The position numbers and the translations under genes are program-made. A model generated the notes under the pieces. It had not been told where the DNA came from. It searched no databases and saw only the letters and a program-made list of their open reading frames with translations. From Ichthyophis bannanicus (Eukaryota; Chordata; Amphibia; Gymnophiona; Ichthyophiidae): 64,000 nt of DNA. Below are positions 9,755-21,639 of the stretch, in pieces. Location: the NCBI GenBank assembly GCA_033557465.1, contig CM066031.1, positions 1,073,722,448 through 1,073,786,447 on the forward strand, read 5' to 3'. The first letter of the stretch is position 1; every line of letters begins with the position of its first letter.

Positions 9755-12100
9755 GTGACTAGGATCAGCGCACTGGCATGGGTAGTAAGGTTTGAGAGAA
9801 GAGGCTCACAGAGTGTGAGAGTGAGGAAGCCTTCAAATGAGTGTGACACACTCCTAATGGTGAGACTTGATACTTTTAGTGATAAAACCATACTGTGGCA
9901 GAAGAACAGCATTACACATGCTGTAAGTCATGAGGCCTTGCGACGGCACGAGGGCAGCCTGCATGGATGCGATGATCACTGCTCTTCTAACCCCAAACGT
10001 GATGCCTTCTTTCGGTTGAATGGAAATGTGCAGCACTCTGATGATATCACATAATTTGTCACTTGACTGCTTTCCTCTTAGTTTTTCCTATCTTCTAGTT
10101 CCAGTTATCAACCAAATCTGCTCAGCACTATGGGCTGTCACGAGTACCCATTACAATGCTCTTTACAACTACAATGTTGCTTTAATGCCGAAAGCCAATT
10201 CAAAAACATTGCATATAGAGGACAATTAGCAGGTCACAATGCTCGGGTGAGCTAGGCTTCTTTTCTTAACTCTTATATTAAAGAGTTTCAGACTTTTGTA
10301 GAAACCAGAACATAATTGCAACAGGACCAGACAACCAGGACCAAATCACTTTCTTATGTCCAGGAGGCCACGCCTTTCTCTAAACAAGCTCACTGACTGG
10401 AACATTGTGGAACGTGACCCTTAAAAGCAAAAAAGTGTCTCTTTTCTGAGGTCAGATTAAAATTCTTTCTATGGCTTTACACGATAAAACTGAATCTTCT
10501 ATATGACAAATACTGCAGCTTTTGTAGAAATACTATCTTTACTGGGATATCCATCCTGCTGACTTTGCATTATCAGTTAATCCAGGGCGTCTTTCTTTTT
10601 GCGTGCAGTGAGGAAAATATCCTTAGTGAACCCAGTTAAATGTTAGTAGTTACTTTCACATCAGAAATACTGTAAGTTTATCAGTTTTCAATTTCTATAC
10701 TGCAGGTGTTTCTACACAAAGTACGGAAACTTACAAGTTGCCTGCTGCTAGTTGTGCGCCACATATTCAGCACTGTCACCAGAAAGGGCCAAACGTCTTG
10801 AGAAAGAAAAGGAACCTCAATTGAATAATAATCTAATGATCTGTACATCCTCCTGAGACTTACAGTGGAAGGGTCATGTTCTAGTGCCTCACAGACAGTA
10901 AGAGACCTCAGCTAGGACCGCAGCAGTGGGGGAAAGCCCTCTTTTTTTGCTCAGACTTCTCCAACTGAGGGAAAAGTAAGATCTCTCCAGTTTCTCCAAG
11001 GCTTAGTCTCTGCTGTTTCTAGCAACTGTATATTTTTAAAGAGTGGTTTCCAAAGCCAACTACTGTAGCTGGACGTGCTCCACTTCAGACTCTCAAGAGA
11101 TAGGAGACCCGCAGCAAAGCACATTTAACACATCAAAAGGCTAATTCAGTTGCCCTGAGTTAGACCCCTGCGCTAATGCTCAGTGCACGGTTTTATAATG
11201 CAAGCCTAACGCTGAGGGTTAGCATCCCAGTGTTGCAAACACAAAGCATGCAAATGGGCTATGCGCAGAAACTATGCAGTAACCTGGGAGAACATGTGCA
11301 GACCCATGCGTGCATGCCAGACAGATCTGCGCTAGCATCGGCTGTATTGCCATCATCTCATGAGATGCTATTCTAAACAGGGCAATTTTGCAATATTGTT
11401 TTTCATACACAGACTAGCTTTCCATGCTATGCGCGAAGGTTATGCACGTGCAACTCTGAAGCACCATGTGCAGTTCAGCACTTCCGAGGAACTTGCACAT
11501 AACATCCACGCATTGGACAGAATGCTGTCTTGCACATAAATAATAATATTCCAAAATTTCTATGTGCAGAATAACATCCCGTGCACAGAAGAAACAGGCA
11601 TAAACGTCTCACTGGTGCTGCCCGCAGAATAACACGCTACCCTTCCTCCTGAGAACCTGCACTAAAACACCAGCATTACACTCAGACGTCTGGTCTTCTG
11701 TGTAATTTTCTGCCTCTGCGCTGTATAGTGAATTGCTTCATTAACATCCATTTAAATGCACTGTGCGCTGCTGTCTGCTCAAGGCTTTGTACACAGTTAA
11801 CGCCTCCGCAAAACTTGTTCTTGCATTGGTAGCGCACAAAACCGTGCTCTAAAACCGAGCTAACCTGTGCACAAAACCTAGTGCACTTTTCTGCATCAGT
11901 CTATAAATGACACGCACCCAAAAGGATGAAAGCAATGGAAAATCTGAAAAATGTCTGGAGCCTCAGCTCTCCTAGAGGCGAGCCCTAGCTCCTCCTTCAC
12001 ACTCCAGTGCAGTTCCTTCTTCCACCAGCAAGCAGGCTTTACAGACTGAGAAGAATGAGAGGGGCTCTCCAACTGCACAAGTTCTCTGAGACATGCTCTC
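9755..12100. other. Sequence without recognised gene
   Basis: The part at 11150-11890 is rich in TGCAC/GTGCA words and may be an old unrecognised repeat. No exon was recognised. The short open frames match nothing I know. Confidence 0.35.
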
Positions 12101-12102
12101 AC

Positions 12103-12396
12103 CCTGCTCTCATTCTGTCTCTGCAAAACGTTTGCCGCCCTTCTGCTCCTAGCTGCCGAGACTTGTTCCTCACTATCCAAGGTGGCCGTGTCCTCATGCT
12201 CTGGGAGCGAGAGAGGGAAGCAGCCACCAACTGTGACTGCAGAGCCACAAGGTGACGCACAGACTTCCCTGCCAAGAACCGTTGGAGGACTGAAAACAGG
12301 GCAAGACCAGTCTCCCCCTTTTTTGAACAGATCGAGAGGGTGTGGTGAGGAACCGTCCCACCAACAATGTTCTTTTTATTCTCCCCTCCCCGCCTT
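12103..12396 (-). promoter_or_regulatory. EMP1: Candidate EMP1 promoter and non-coding exon 1
   Basis: On the minus strand a GC-box-like GGCGGGGAGGGGAG (plus 12381-12394) is followed by an AATAAAAAGA TATA-like element (12371-12380). A GC-richer stretch follows, containing TGACGCA-type and GTCACAG motifs, and it ends in a good donor, AGCAGG|GTGAGAG, with the GT at 12102-12101. It lies 11.5 kb upstream of the EMP1 coding exon in the correct orientation, a plausible length for the first intron. This is inference from position and motifs, and no transcript evidence is visible. Confidence 0.3.
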
Positions 12397-12399
12397 CAA

Positions 12400-12419
12400 T
12401 TTTTTTTTTTTTTTTTTTA
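12400..12419. repeat. Poly-T run
   Basis: A homopolymeric T tract of about 19 bases, immediately upstream of the candidate EMP1 promoter in minus-strand terms. It is possibly a poly-A tail of an unrecognised retrosequence. Confidence 0.8.
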
Positions 12420-13525
12420 GATGAGACTTGGCACTTCCCTCAGGCAGGTTTTAGGATTGGCAGTCTCGGATAGAAAAGCTCTTAATAAATCCAGACTTCT
12501 CCCTTGGCCTTTACAGATCTTAGTAAGAGAAAGAAAGTAGCCTTGGGCAGCTGCAAAATAGCATCTAAAAAATAAGGAGGAAGTTACTGACTTCCACATT
12601 CTTAGGGCCTGTTTGTCAGGACAACGTGCCTGTTGCTGGCTATCGGTCCATCTATCTTGTCTGCATGCAAATATGTCAACAGCAGAGCCACAGCTGATTT
12701 GCCTTAATTCAGTACAGCAGTTGTTCACCAAAGGTTCTGAAAGAATTCCGAGTTTGGATCAGATTAGCCCTATCAGGGGAGAACTTAAATCCCAAATGCG
12801 TCCCACATTAAAAGTCTGATGAACTATTAGAAGAAAAGGGAAATCCAGAGGTCAACTGGATCTCTGGAATTGCAAAGAATAAAATTAGGCAGCCTAGACC
12901 CTGTCAAATCAATTTTCAGCCAAGGCAAGGAGCAGCTTTTTAAAACGCCAACAATGGCACTTTTAAAACACCACATATATCCAATGCCACTATCTGGATA
13001 AGTCGTGGCACTGAATAAATGTAGAGCTTGTCACTACATGGAGAGGTGTGCTGGAACAGCACTTTTTCTGGCCTAACTTAAAACTACACGGCTACGCAGA
13101 TCGTGGCTGTATATTGCTGCTATCCCTACGACTCAGAGAAACACTGTCTTTGGTCAGAGAAAATTAATGTATAGGGGATTTATCTGTAAACGATCATGCA
13201 TATGTTTCTGTGAACCTTTGTGGGAGCCATGGAAACTGCCCAGTCTTCCCTATGTCGACTGCCTACAGGTCCTGCCTGCTGCTCCTACAGTCTATGAACT
13301 GAGGAGAGTCTCGCCACACCCATCCTGCCGATGAATTCCAGAGCACTGTGATCCTGTTCTCTTTTAGCCTGTGTGTGTGACTGGCGGGTGCCTGAGTTCT
13401 CAAAGTAAGTTCAGCAGGAATGCAACCTGTGCACATACCTATCCCCTACCCGTGCTGTGGTTTTTCTACCTGTGGCAGTCGGCTGAAAACCACTTCATGC
13501 TATAAATCCATTCAGGGGGATTTTC
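12420..13525. other. Sequence without recognised feature
   Basis: No exon or repeat was recognised. If the promoter candidate is right, this is intergenic DNA upstream of EMP1. Confidence 0.35.
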
Positions 13526-13533
13526 ATGTTGAG

Positions 13534-13948
13534 TAAGGTTACCAGATGTCCCCGAGTTTGGGGAATTGTCCCCAGTTTTAGAGCTGTGTCCCTGATTCTC
13601 ACCTGTTTGGCAGCCTCTTGTCCCCAATTCCAGCAGTGGGGGCAAAAAATTTTTTATTGTCAATTTAGTGATTTGAATCTGTCAGTTTTTAGAATTTACA
13701 TTCATTATCTTTATATTTTGTACGGTATCACCGTTTCTACTTCTCTTTACATTTGTCTGCTTGGAGGTGATATTGTTGATGGAATGGATGGGGAGGGGGC
13801 CGAGGTAATGCCTCCACTTCACTCCTCCATGTCTTGTTGTTCAAACTTGGAACAAAAGTACCCCTTCTTCCCCCCCCCCCCACCCCCCACGGCAACACAC
13901 TTCAGATAAAGCGTTCCAGATTTGCCTGCAAAAAGTCTGGTAACCTTA
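13534..13948. mobile_element. hAT-type MITE, 415 bp
   Basis: TAAGGTTACCAGA begins the element and its exact reverse complement ends it, giving 13-bp terminal inverted repeats. Flanking 8-mers ATGTTGAG (13526-13533) and ATATTGAG (13949-13956) differ at one base, fitting an 8-bp hAT duplication. Next to the left end are the GTCCCC words typical of this widespread GGTTACCAGA-type repeat. The interior is non-coding and includes a C-rich tract around 13870-13890. Confidence 0.8.
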
Positions 13949-13959
13949 ATATTGAGAGA

Positions 13960-16005
13960 CTTAAAAATAGTTTGACTTGTAAAGCGAAAAGCCAAGACTG
14001 ACTCCTCTAATGCTTATGACACGGAGTCAGGCCGTCTTGATGCAAGAGCACTATTCCTGTCTGAAGAGCTGAGTCCAAAGATGCTAGCTGCTTAGACTTA
14101 TGGCTAGGCCACTCCTGGCTTTGCAACTCTCCTTTTCGTCTACTCGGATGCTTGCAAATGGGATGCCACATAGAAGTGGAAAGGCAGCAAATGGCACAGT
14201 GCCTTGGGATGCAAGTGATTTAGAAAAAAATAAGGTGGCACTAGTCACAAGACTTCCTCTGGAAATGGACTTAGAAGCTCCGAGAATCACTTGCTTTTGC
14301 ATTCTGGACAGTAAAGCCAACCCTGTGCTATTAGATTTAAAATGTTCATTTTATGCTCTCTCGCCTTCTCATGCAAAGCCAAAAGAAGGTGAATTTAAAA
14401 ATCTGCTACGAAGAGGGCAGAGGAGAGATGTTCAAAAACTACTGCTTAAAAAAGAAAAGCATAAAAATGCCTCTTTGTAAGGAGGGAGGGTTACTTCCAT
14501 CAGCACTATGGAAAAACTGCCGGAATAGTTTGTAACAGAGTTTCGGAAGGGAGAAGGACATTCTTTTTTATGATATAGACAGATGTGGTGAAAAACCTCT
14601 GAGGCGTGCCTCTGTGTGGCTACAAACTTCCTGAAAGGAAAAAGCAAGCTGTTTACTCCACGGATGCGCCTTGGTTAGGAGCAGCACAAAGAACTGCACT
14701 GTGCAGTGTGACATACAGGAACTTCCCCTCTCAGCGCAGACCGATTCAGGAAAGTCAAAAACGGATGATTTGCCTGCATATGAAAAAAAGGAAAGCCGTC
14801 TCCAGCTATTTCTCGGAGAGGCCCCACTTGAAGCAGCCTGTAGAGGAGCTGTCAGGACCTGCAGAGCCACACCTTACTCCACATGAATACAAACGACCCT
14901 TACTCTGCCAGAGGAAGAAAAGGATTTGGAGTTAGCTCTCGATTTTGATTTGCAAGTCCAAGCAAACTAGAATGGTTTGGATTTGTCAATTCCAGATCCA
15001 CTTTTAAATGCTCTTGCATCCACCCTGGAAAGCACAGATATGGTTACAGACGCACTCTCCGCTATAGATACGATGAGCTCCTAATAAATAAATTATATAA
15101 CCACAGAATTCCTGTTTTAAATAACAAATACCAGTGATTTTTATTGCACTTATTTAGGAATTGGTTGTGTGTCTTCTTCCAGAGAGCAGGCTTCTTGCTC
15201 GGAGAGTTCCCTGAACTTTTTCCGTGGTGGATCCAAGCTTGCCAAATCTAAGCCAGCCCAAGATCTTGAATTCTTAAGGCCAAACCCAAATCTGTTTGCC
15301 TGTTCCTAAAATACAGAAAGAAGGAAAACCTAAAGATATTCACTGCGTAGCCTTCCACTGGTCTTGGGCTCCAAGGGACCTCAAAACTAGACAGGAAAAC
15401 AGCAGGGTCTCTGTGAAAGCCTCCTTAGTTTTTGCTCACGGAAAAAGTGGAGATGCACATTCATCTTAGAATCATCATATACCCGCCTACACACAGATGC
15501 AGAACAAGAGGACATGTATACTTGGCACACTGAAGGTATTGCGATCACTAGCAGTAAGTTTAAGGCACAGAGATCACACCCAGACCACCCTGGGCTAAGA
15601 GAGTAGGTCATTCACACAAGGAAATGCAGAAAATAAATCCATTTGGAGACACTAAGCCCAAAGAGGGTTTGAAAAGAAAAACTGATGGTGCTGCGACAGC
15701 TGAGCACTATGTGATAGTGCACAGCTTTACAAAGTGCCCAAAGTAGAGAAAAATGTCACTTCAGCTCACTCGGAATCAGTTTGAAAACAGTCAGCTTGGC
15801 TAGCCAAGAGTTTGACAGCAAATCTATAATCTTGTAAACACATAACCTGAGGATTCTAATATATTAATATCTGTGTTAAATAAATGTATTGAAGCTACAT
15901 GGATTCACCCCTACTAATCTAGAAAGAGCAATATGCATGGTGGGTGCTGACAGCTCTCCTCTGAGCCCTCTCCCAAAAGAATCTGCAATCTCTCCCTCTA
16001 CCTGG
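13960..16005. other. Sequence without recognised feature
   Basis: Several overlapping short frames occur around 14100-14940 on both strands. None resembles a known protein, and their mutual overlap argues against coding. No repeat was recognised. Confidence 0.35.
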
Positions 16006-16009
16006 GAGT

Positions 16010-16560
16010 GCGAGCTATAAACTCTTTCTCTCCCACCCCCAAAAGGAGGGTGGCTCTTTTTTTTTTTTTGGCATGAAAAAAGTACTGTTTCTACTCTCCC
16101 TGCTAAACCCTCAGTTTCTACTCTCCCTGACCCTGCTGTATATCATAACAAGAATTAAGGCATCTCCTTTCTCTCTTGTCAACTAGTCTCCCTTCTGGGA
16201 ACATCCACACACTTGCAGGGTGGCTGCAAAATTCCACCAAAGGCCCTGCAGCTTGCGCTACCTGTCAAATCTCTGAGCAAATCCCCAAGGGAAACGGGTT
16301 CCAAGAATCTCAAAAAAATTGAAGCCAGCTTACCTTGTGTACTGTGTCCCTGTGTTTTGAGTGCAGCTGACTCCCTGGTTTGGAAGATGCAACTCTACTA
16401 GCAAGCTTTGGGTTCTGCTCCTGGGGTTATGAGTTTCCAGTGGCTGGGCTGGCAATGTGATGGGGGTGGCGGTATGTCTATGTGTTTTAAAGGAGTTAAT
16501 ATGAATCAGCCTGCCTTAAAAAAAATTTAGCCAACTCCACCCTGTTAACTTGGCAACTGC
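16010..16560 (+). repeat. Dispersed repeat, copy B
   Basis: This is the partner of 8230-8670 in the same orientation. Conservation is strongest from the TTACCTTGTG block to the CTCCACCCTGTT block, with an extra GTGGCTCTTTTT-containing segment at its left. Confidence 0.65.
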
Positions 16561-16564
16561 TCAG

Positions 16565-17780
16565 GAGGAGAGCCTGGGAGGGGCACCATTTTCAAAGAAA
16601 TCTCTTGCAGGCTCCTGACTCAGAGCAGCAAAAACCACAGAGGAAAAAATGAATGACACAAGAGTTGGAGATGAGTAATCACAAAACACAAAAACAGCAT
16701 CTGTTTATAGGAACGGAGATTTATTTGCTAGAAGAAAAACCCGGAGCAGTTACTATAGTGTAATAACAGCAAAAATAAATAAGTAATGTAACAAAGAAGC
16801 CAACAGATACAAGCTCAAAACAAATAGCAGTAAGCTGGTGGTAACTGAGGGAAACCCTTTGCAGTCTCAGCTGACGACACAGAAAATCTCCATGTGCATT
16901 CCCCTCAGCACTGGACCCACAGTTATGTAATTACAAGTTCTTATATGCCGAAACAGTGTACATAGTTATATTAGGCATGTGCATTAGTTTTTATACGAAT
17001 GAGAAAATCAATGAAAATTGTGATTTTTGGTTTGTTTGGAGCCAACTAACTAACTACACATGCTTGGAAATATTTTCCCAAATTGCCATTCATGAACTTC
17101 TTTGACAGACACTAGAACCAATCTGGGAGGGAGAAAAGGACAAGGAAGGGGGAGGGGGCAGCACAAGGCACTTAAGCAAATCATGCTGCAAACCCTTGAG
17201 GGACAGGCAAAACCACCTTTCCCTGAGTACTGCAAATCCCATGGAGGATGAGGTCATAGAAGGGCTAGAACACATGACCCACCAAAAAATATCAGAGACC
17301 ATTGTACCTCCAGCTTTCAGAAACTGAGCAAGAAGGGGTGATGGGGGTGAGGACTGAATAGAAGAGGGGGGAAAAAAGGAGTGAAAGAAACAGCAGCTTC
17401 AAGTCTACTTTGAGACACTGAGGAAGGGATGGTGGCTGGTGGGACTTGATACTTGAAAGCACAAAGAAAAGATTGAGAAAAAAACACCACTGAGGGATCA
17501 GAGTGTTACTGTCCCAAGCATTGGTGGAAGATTTGTGCCGTTTGTACATCACACTCAATGGCCGTGCCAAAGGATGAGTTACTCTATCTAATCTTATCTA
17601 TTCCATTGCACAATGAGAAGATACCATGGAATAATATTTTGTAACAATCTTGTTCACGTATTGCCTATAACCACAACTGTGAGGGTAGAAGGGCACCTTG
17701 CCTTACTGCATCTATCTATTCCATCCCAGATTCATAGAATACACTTAAATAAAGTTAAACTATAAATAAAAAGTTAAATA
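16565..17780. other. Sequence without recognised feature
   Basis: AT-rich with some purine-rich blocks (17330-17480). No exon or repeat was recognised. Confidence 0.35.
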
Positions 17781-17786
17781 AAAGCT

Positions 17787-18900
17787 AAGAGAGGCAGCCC
17801 CTGCTCCCAAGGGCAGACAAATGTATTCCTCCGGTCCTCAATCCATTGAAGAGTATGAATGGGTAGGTAGGATAACTAGGCAGTGCAGGGCCTATGCCAG
17901 GCCGGGCAGGTGGCCCTGAGCACACTGTCTGAGGCAGCACACATGCAATGACAGTACTCCGGGGTATCAGAGACCTGCAGATTGGCACAGGGCACTAAAA
18001 GACAGGTAGTCCCTGCTCCCAAATGCTGGGAATTCACTCTAAAAGGAACCTTAGCCCAGGAAACAAATAACCCCTCTCTCCAGAATGCTGAGACAGGTGA
18101 GTGGACAAACAGGGACGTATATGGCTTACACCATGCTGGGTAGGTGACCCTGGGCACAGTATCTGAGTAGCACGCTTGGGGTAGTGTCAGGACTGTGCCA
18201 AGCCATAAATGTGCCCTGTGTGACTTGCACATCTGACGCCCCCCATCACATTTGCCCCTGCCCAACATCTCCCCATCTTACCCCCCACTTCCACATCTAG
18301 CTGGCTTACCCCACGCTGCCTTCCTTTGCCCTGCTGCCATTTTTTGTGTTCCCTTGTCAGTGGTGGCGCCAACAGCAGCAGAGCAGACCTGATCTCAAAT
18401 TGAAAAAAAAAACATGCAGGTCCTTCTGACTCTGTGCTTGCACACAAGTTTGATCCCTCCCTCCTCTGACATAGGCCCTGCATCAGAGGAGAGAGGGACC
18501 ACACCAGCCATTCAAATGCAGAGTTGCAAAGACCCGTGTTAGAATAGCTGGTCTGATCCGGTCCCTCCCTCCTCTGACGTGAGCCTACGTCAGAGGAGGG
18601 AGGTCTCAGACCTGCATGCAGATGCGGAGTCAGAAAGACCCACATGTTCTTCTTTTTCAATTTGAGATCAGGTCTGCTCCACTGCTGCCACTGAGGGAAC
18701 ACAAAAGCGGCAGCAGAGCAAGGACAGGCAGAGTGGGGGGAGCCAAGGCCGGCAACCCCAAATGTGTCTCTAATCGTTTGCACCCTGTGCGGCTGCACCG
18801 CTCACACTAGGCTAGGTACAACACTGGGTAGTGTAACTCCAGGGCCACACAAGCCTGCTAGGTGGTGCAGAGTGCTAAAAGGCAGGTAGTCCCTGCCACC
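17787..18900 (+). repeat. ~210-230-bp tandem repeat, about 2.5 units, interrupted
   Basis: Units begin with GGCAG(GTAG)TCCCTGCTCCCAA-like words near 17790, 18001 and 18880. They share CAGGCCGGGCAGGTGGCCCTG- and GGCACTAAAAG-like blocks. The second unit is interrupted at 18188 by a hAT element, after which the unit resumes in register at 18827. Confidence 0.7.
18188..18826. mobile_element. hAT-type foldback element, 639 bp
   Basis: It is flanked by a perfect 8-bp duplication GGTAGTGT (18180-18187 and 18827-18834). The termini CAGGACTGTGCCAAG and CAGTGTTGTACCTAG are the same family as the 193-bp MITE at 3376. The interior is a foldback: roughly 140-bp arms (about 18303-18440 and 18620-18760) share GCAGACCTGATCTCAAATTG. 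Between them are two hairpins built on CCCTCCTCTGAC/GTCAGAGGAGGG, one at about 18465-18510 and one at about 18555-18605. No transposase is encoded. The large open frame on the minus strand here is a by-product of the repeats. Confidence 0.85.
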
Positions 18901-18904
18901 CAAA

Positions 18905-19340
18905 ACCTGGGTATCCGGTTTTTGCATATCATAATGCTTAGAAAAAGTATGTTTTCAAAATTAAATAGTCATAGAAGAAAAGAAGGGAGGGAAAGTGAGA
19001 GCAATATTGGCACAAATGTGCAGAAAAAGACATGTCTTTCCCAAGGTATGTTTATGCGTTCCTCTAGTCCACCGACAAAGCTAAAGAGAGATGTCTTTAC
19101 AGGGAGAGTAGAAACAGCTGCAGCTTCTGGTGCAACCTTGAAAGAAGAGGTATTCATCTCCACAGATATGCAAGGAGAGGTTGACATGGTACAGGGTGGG
19201 GGGACAAGAGGGAAGCAGCAGGTGACGGCAACTGAGCAGAGCAGCACATATTCCCTGCTGAAAATTGTGTGGAGATGGTCATGGTAGATACAGATTCTGA
19301 GGGATCCACATGGGTATAATTTACATCTGAATCATTAGAT
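18905..19340. other. Sequence without recognised feature
   Basis: A 141-residue open frame runs from 18862 to 19287 on the plus strand. It is Lys/Glu/Thr-rich with no motif I recognise, and it could be a remnant of the 5' part of the hAT element that follows. I cannot support a call. Confidence 0.3.
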
Positions 19341-19344
19341 ATTG

Positions 19345-19945
19345 AGAGCCCGATATTCAAAGGGCATTTACATGGTTAACAGCCAGTGAACCGTGTAAAT
19401 GCCTGCTAACCGAATATTCGACGGCACTTACACGGGTACTGCCATCGAATATTCCCTCCCCCCTTATTCTTACGAAATGTAGATAGTTGCCTTTCTGGCA
19501 ATATGCCGTTTCTTGTTAACTATAGATGAGTTCTCTACTACGAATTTTTGTTCTTTGTACAACGGTTGTAACTACGTACACTGTTATGTTGAGTTCTATG
19601 TAAACAGCCTTGAATTCTAGCTAGCATTGGGGCGTGCTGGCAGCGTTCCAGGGTGGAACGGGGGTGGGGACCGGCGCTAACCTGCAGCACCAATATTGGA
19701 AGCTGCACAGTTAGGCGAGGTTTTTCCTTATAGGTGCCGAGCACTATCTTATAGGTGCCAAAGGCTAACTGTGCAGCATCCAATATCGAAGCTGCACGGT
19801 TAGCCTCAGCAGCTACCAGGCAGTGCAGCCAGACCCGAATATTCACTTCCGTCGCTGCAGAAGTGAATATCTGGGTTTAAGGGGTCGACGGGCAGGGCTA
19901 AGCTGCTACGGCACTTAGCCCTGCCCAGATGACTATCAGGCCCTG
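19345..19945. repeat. Dispersed element with GATATTCA termini, copy A
   Basis: The left end AGAGCCCGATATTCA and the right end, read in reverse, CAGGGCCTGATAGTCA look like degenerate terminal inverted repeats. Internal blocks GGCATTTACATG and GGGGCGTGCTGG recur in the same order at 60948-61360. Probably a non-autonomous DNA transposon, superfamily uncertain. Confidence 0.6.
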
Positions 19946-20159
19946 AAAGTATACTAGCTGAAGAGAATATTAAAGAGGTCGTTAGTGTGCTGACTAGAGA
20001 GAAGGTATAAAGTGATCCTCGAAGTGCCAAGGCCAAGAACACTACACAGGTCGAGGTGACAACAGAGCATGGTAAGGATGCCACTGGCATTTTATCCTCT
20101 CCTCTGTCCCAAGCCTCAGATGCAGCAGCAGCAGCAGCATCATGAGCAGCTGCACCCTC

Positions 20160-21600
20160 TAAGAAAGTGGAGTTTGTAAAACCTCTCAGCTACAGAGGCA
20201 TTTTCAAGTACTTGAGGATCCACGGTATGCAGAATGCAATTAGCAGCACATTGGTAGAGGGAAGCTGATGGGTTATCTTATGAACAGTGGCGTGCTGCAT
20301 CATTTGGCAAAACAACACCCTTTCCAGATTGGTAAAGAAGGACGCTGATCCTAGGCTGGGGGCTCCATCCAAGAGTGGAAATAACAATGGTAGGAAAAGT
20401 ACAGGAAAAACAACATCCCTTTCTCAAGTGGAGCCCCTAGCCTCTTCCACCAGTCAGATTGCATGGCAACAGGCCTGACGCTCATCAAAGCAGACCACCA
20501 TGGAAGAGATGGAATGGCGTTCAGCAGCGCTGTCATGGGGTAGGCAACATCAAGGGTGGTGACACGGTGCATCAGGAAATGTTAGCCCTGGGTTACCTTC
20601 CCCTGAACATGGTTGAGAAGGTGAGTATTAAGAGGCTGCTACTTCTCTTTGCTCCTGATTATTAAGTGCCTGGTGAGGCAACCTTTAGTAGACAGGTGAT
20701 CCCCAGCCTGTATAATCAGTTGCATCGCCATCTGTAGGCAGAGCTGGCAAAAGCAGAGACTGGTAGTAGCCTGCATTCACCACTGACATCTGGTCTAGTC
20801 AAAGTGCTGCCTACACTTACTTCTCTCTGATAGCACACAAGTGGCAACCGGACAAAATAGGAACAGGCTGTAGGTCTAATGGGGAAGCAGCAAGAGGAGG
20901 GTACAGGTTGATTTTGCTGCACACCCAGGTGATGGATGAAAGTCAAACATGGATTCATATATTGGCAGAAATAAGGGCAATACTTCAGGCTTGCACATAG
21001 GGCTCAAACATAACTATGCTTCCAAGTTTTTTTGTAACAGATGGTAGGACGAACATGGTCAAGGCAGTGAAGAGGGGAGGGGGGCTTTCAGGGGATCAGA
21101 TGCTTTGCACACTTGCTGTATCTGTTTGTGAGAGACTCCCTAGGCCTGGGGAGCAAGGCAAGAGGCAGCCTTGTCCTGAGGCAACTGATTGAGAAGTGTT
21201 AAAAATAGCTGGCTATTTTCACTGGAGATTGAAGGGTGGGTGTGAGCTGTATGAGAAGCAGGAAGCCACAGGGGCACTTGCACACCAGCTCAAGCAGGAT
21301 GTTGGCATCAGGTGGAATTCCACTTATGTCATGCTGGAATGGTGCAACAGGTGTCCTTGCAACAGATGTCATTGGAGATTGAGATTTACATTGACAGGCC
21401 CCTGGGTCACCAGGATTGGGCAAATTTCACACAGGTGATAGAAGCCCTTTAAGAATGAAACAGAGGAAGTGAGTTCTACAAGGGCTATCTTCCAGGAAAA
21501 CTTGCACTCTGCCCACACTGGCCTGACTGCCAACAAACATCTGTCAGGAATGGTTTAATTGAATCCTTCCGAGGTAGGGATGAAGAACTTGATTACCTCT
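20160..21600 (+). pseudogene. hAT transposase pseudogene with BED-type zinc finger
   Basis: A decayed transposase is readable across several frames. A BED-finger-like stretch (DPRYAEC, then GVLHHLAKQHP) lies at about 20205-20325, and its second cysteine is lost. The region LGYLPLNMVE...LLFAPDY with FSRQVIPSLY lies at about 20560-20740. NMVKAVKR is followed by a Cys/Leu-rich helix near 21050-21160. KIAGYFHW...QDVGIRWNSTYVMLEW at about 21200-21350 is the hAT catalytic-domain signature. Many stops and frameshifts show it is dead. It ends near 21600, where a CR1 LINE follows. The domain order is that of ZBED-like hAT transposases. The element's own termini were not identified. Confidence 0.85.
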
Positions 21601-21639
21601 GAGGTCCTAACCAGCCTTATCTTTTAAAGGTCTATAAAC

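Noticed and set aside
14100..14935. Several frames on both strands as a possible gene
   Set aside because: Mutual overlap on both strands, no domain, and no initiation or splice context.
18187..18798. A 203-codon frame on the minus strand
   Set aside because: It lies wholly within the foldback hAT element. The frame is a by-product of GC-rich inverted repeats.
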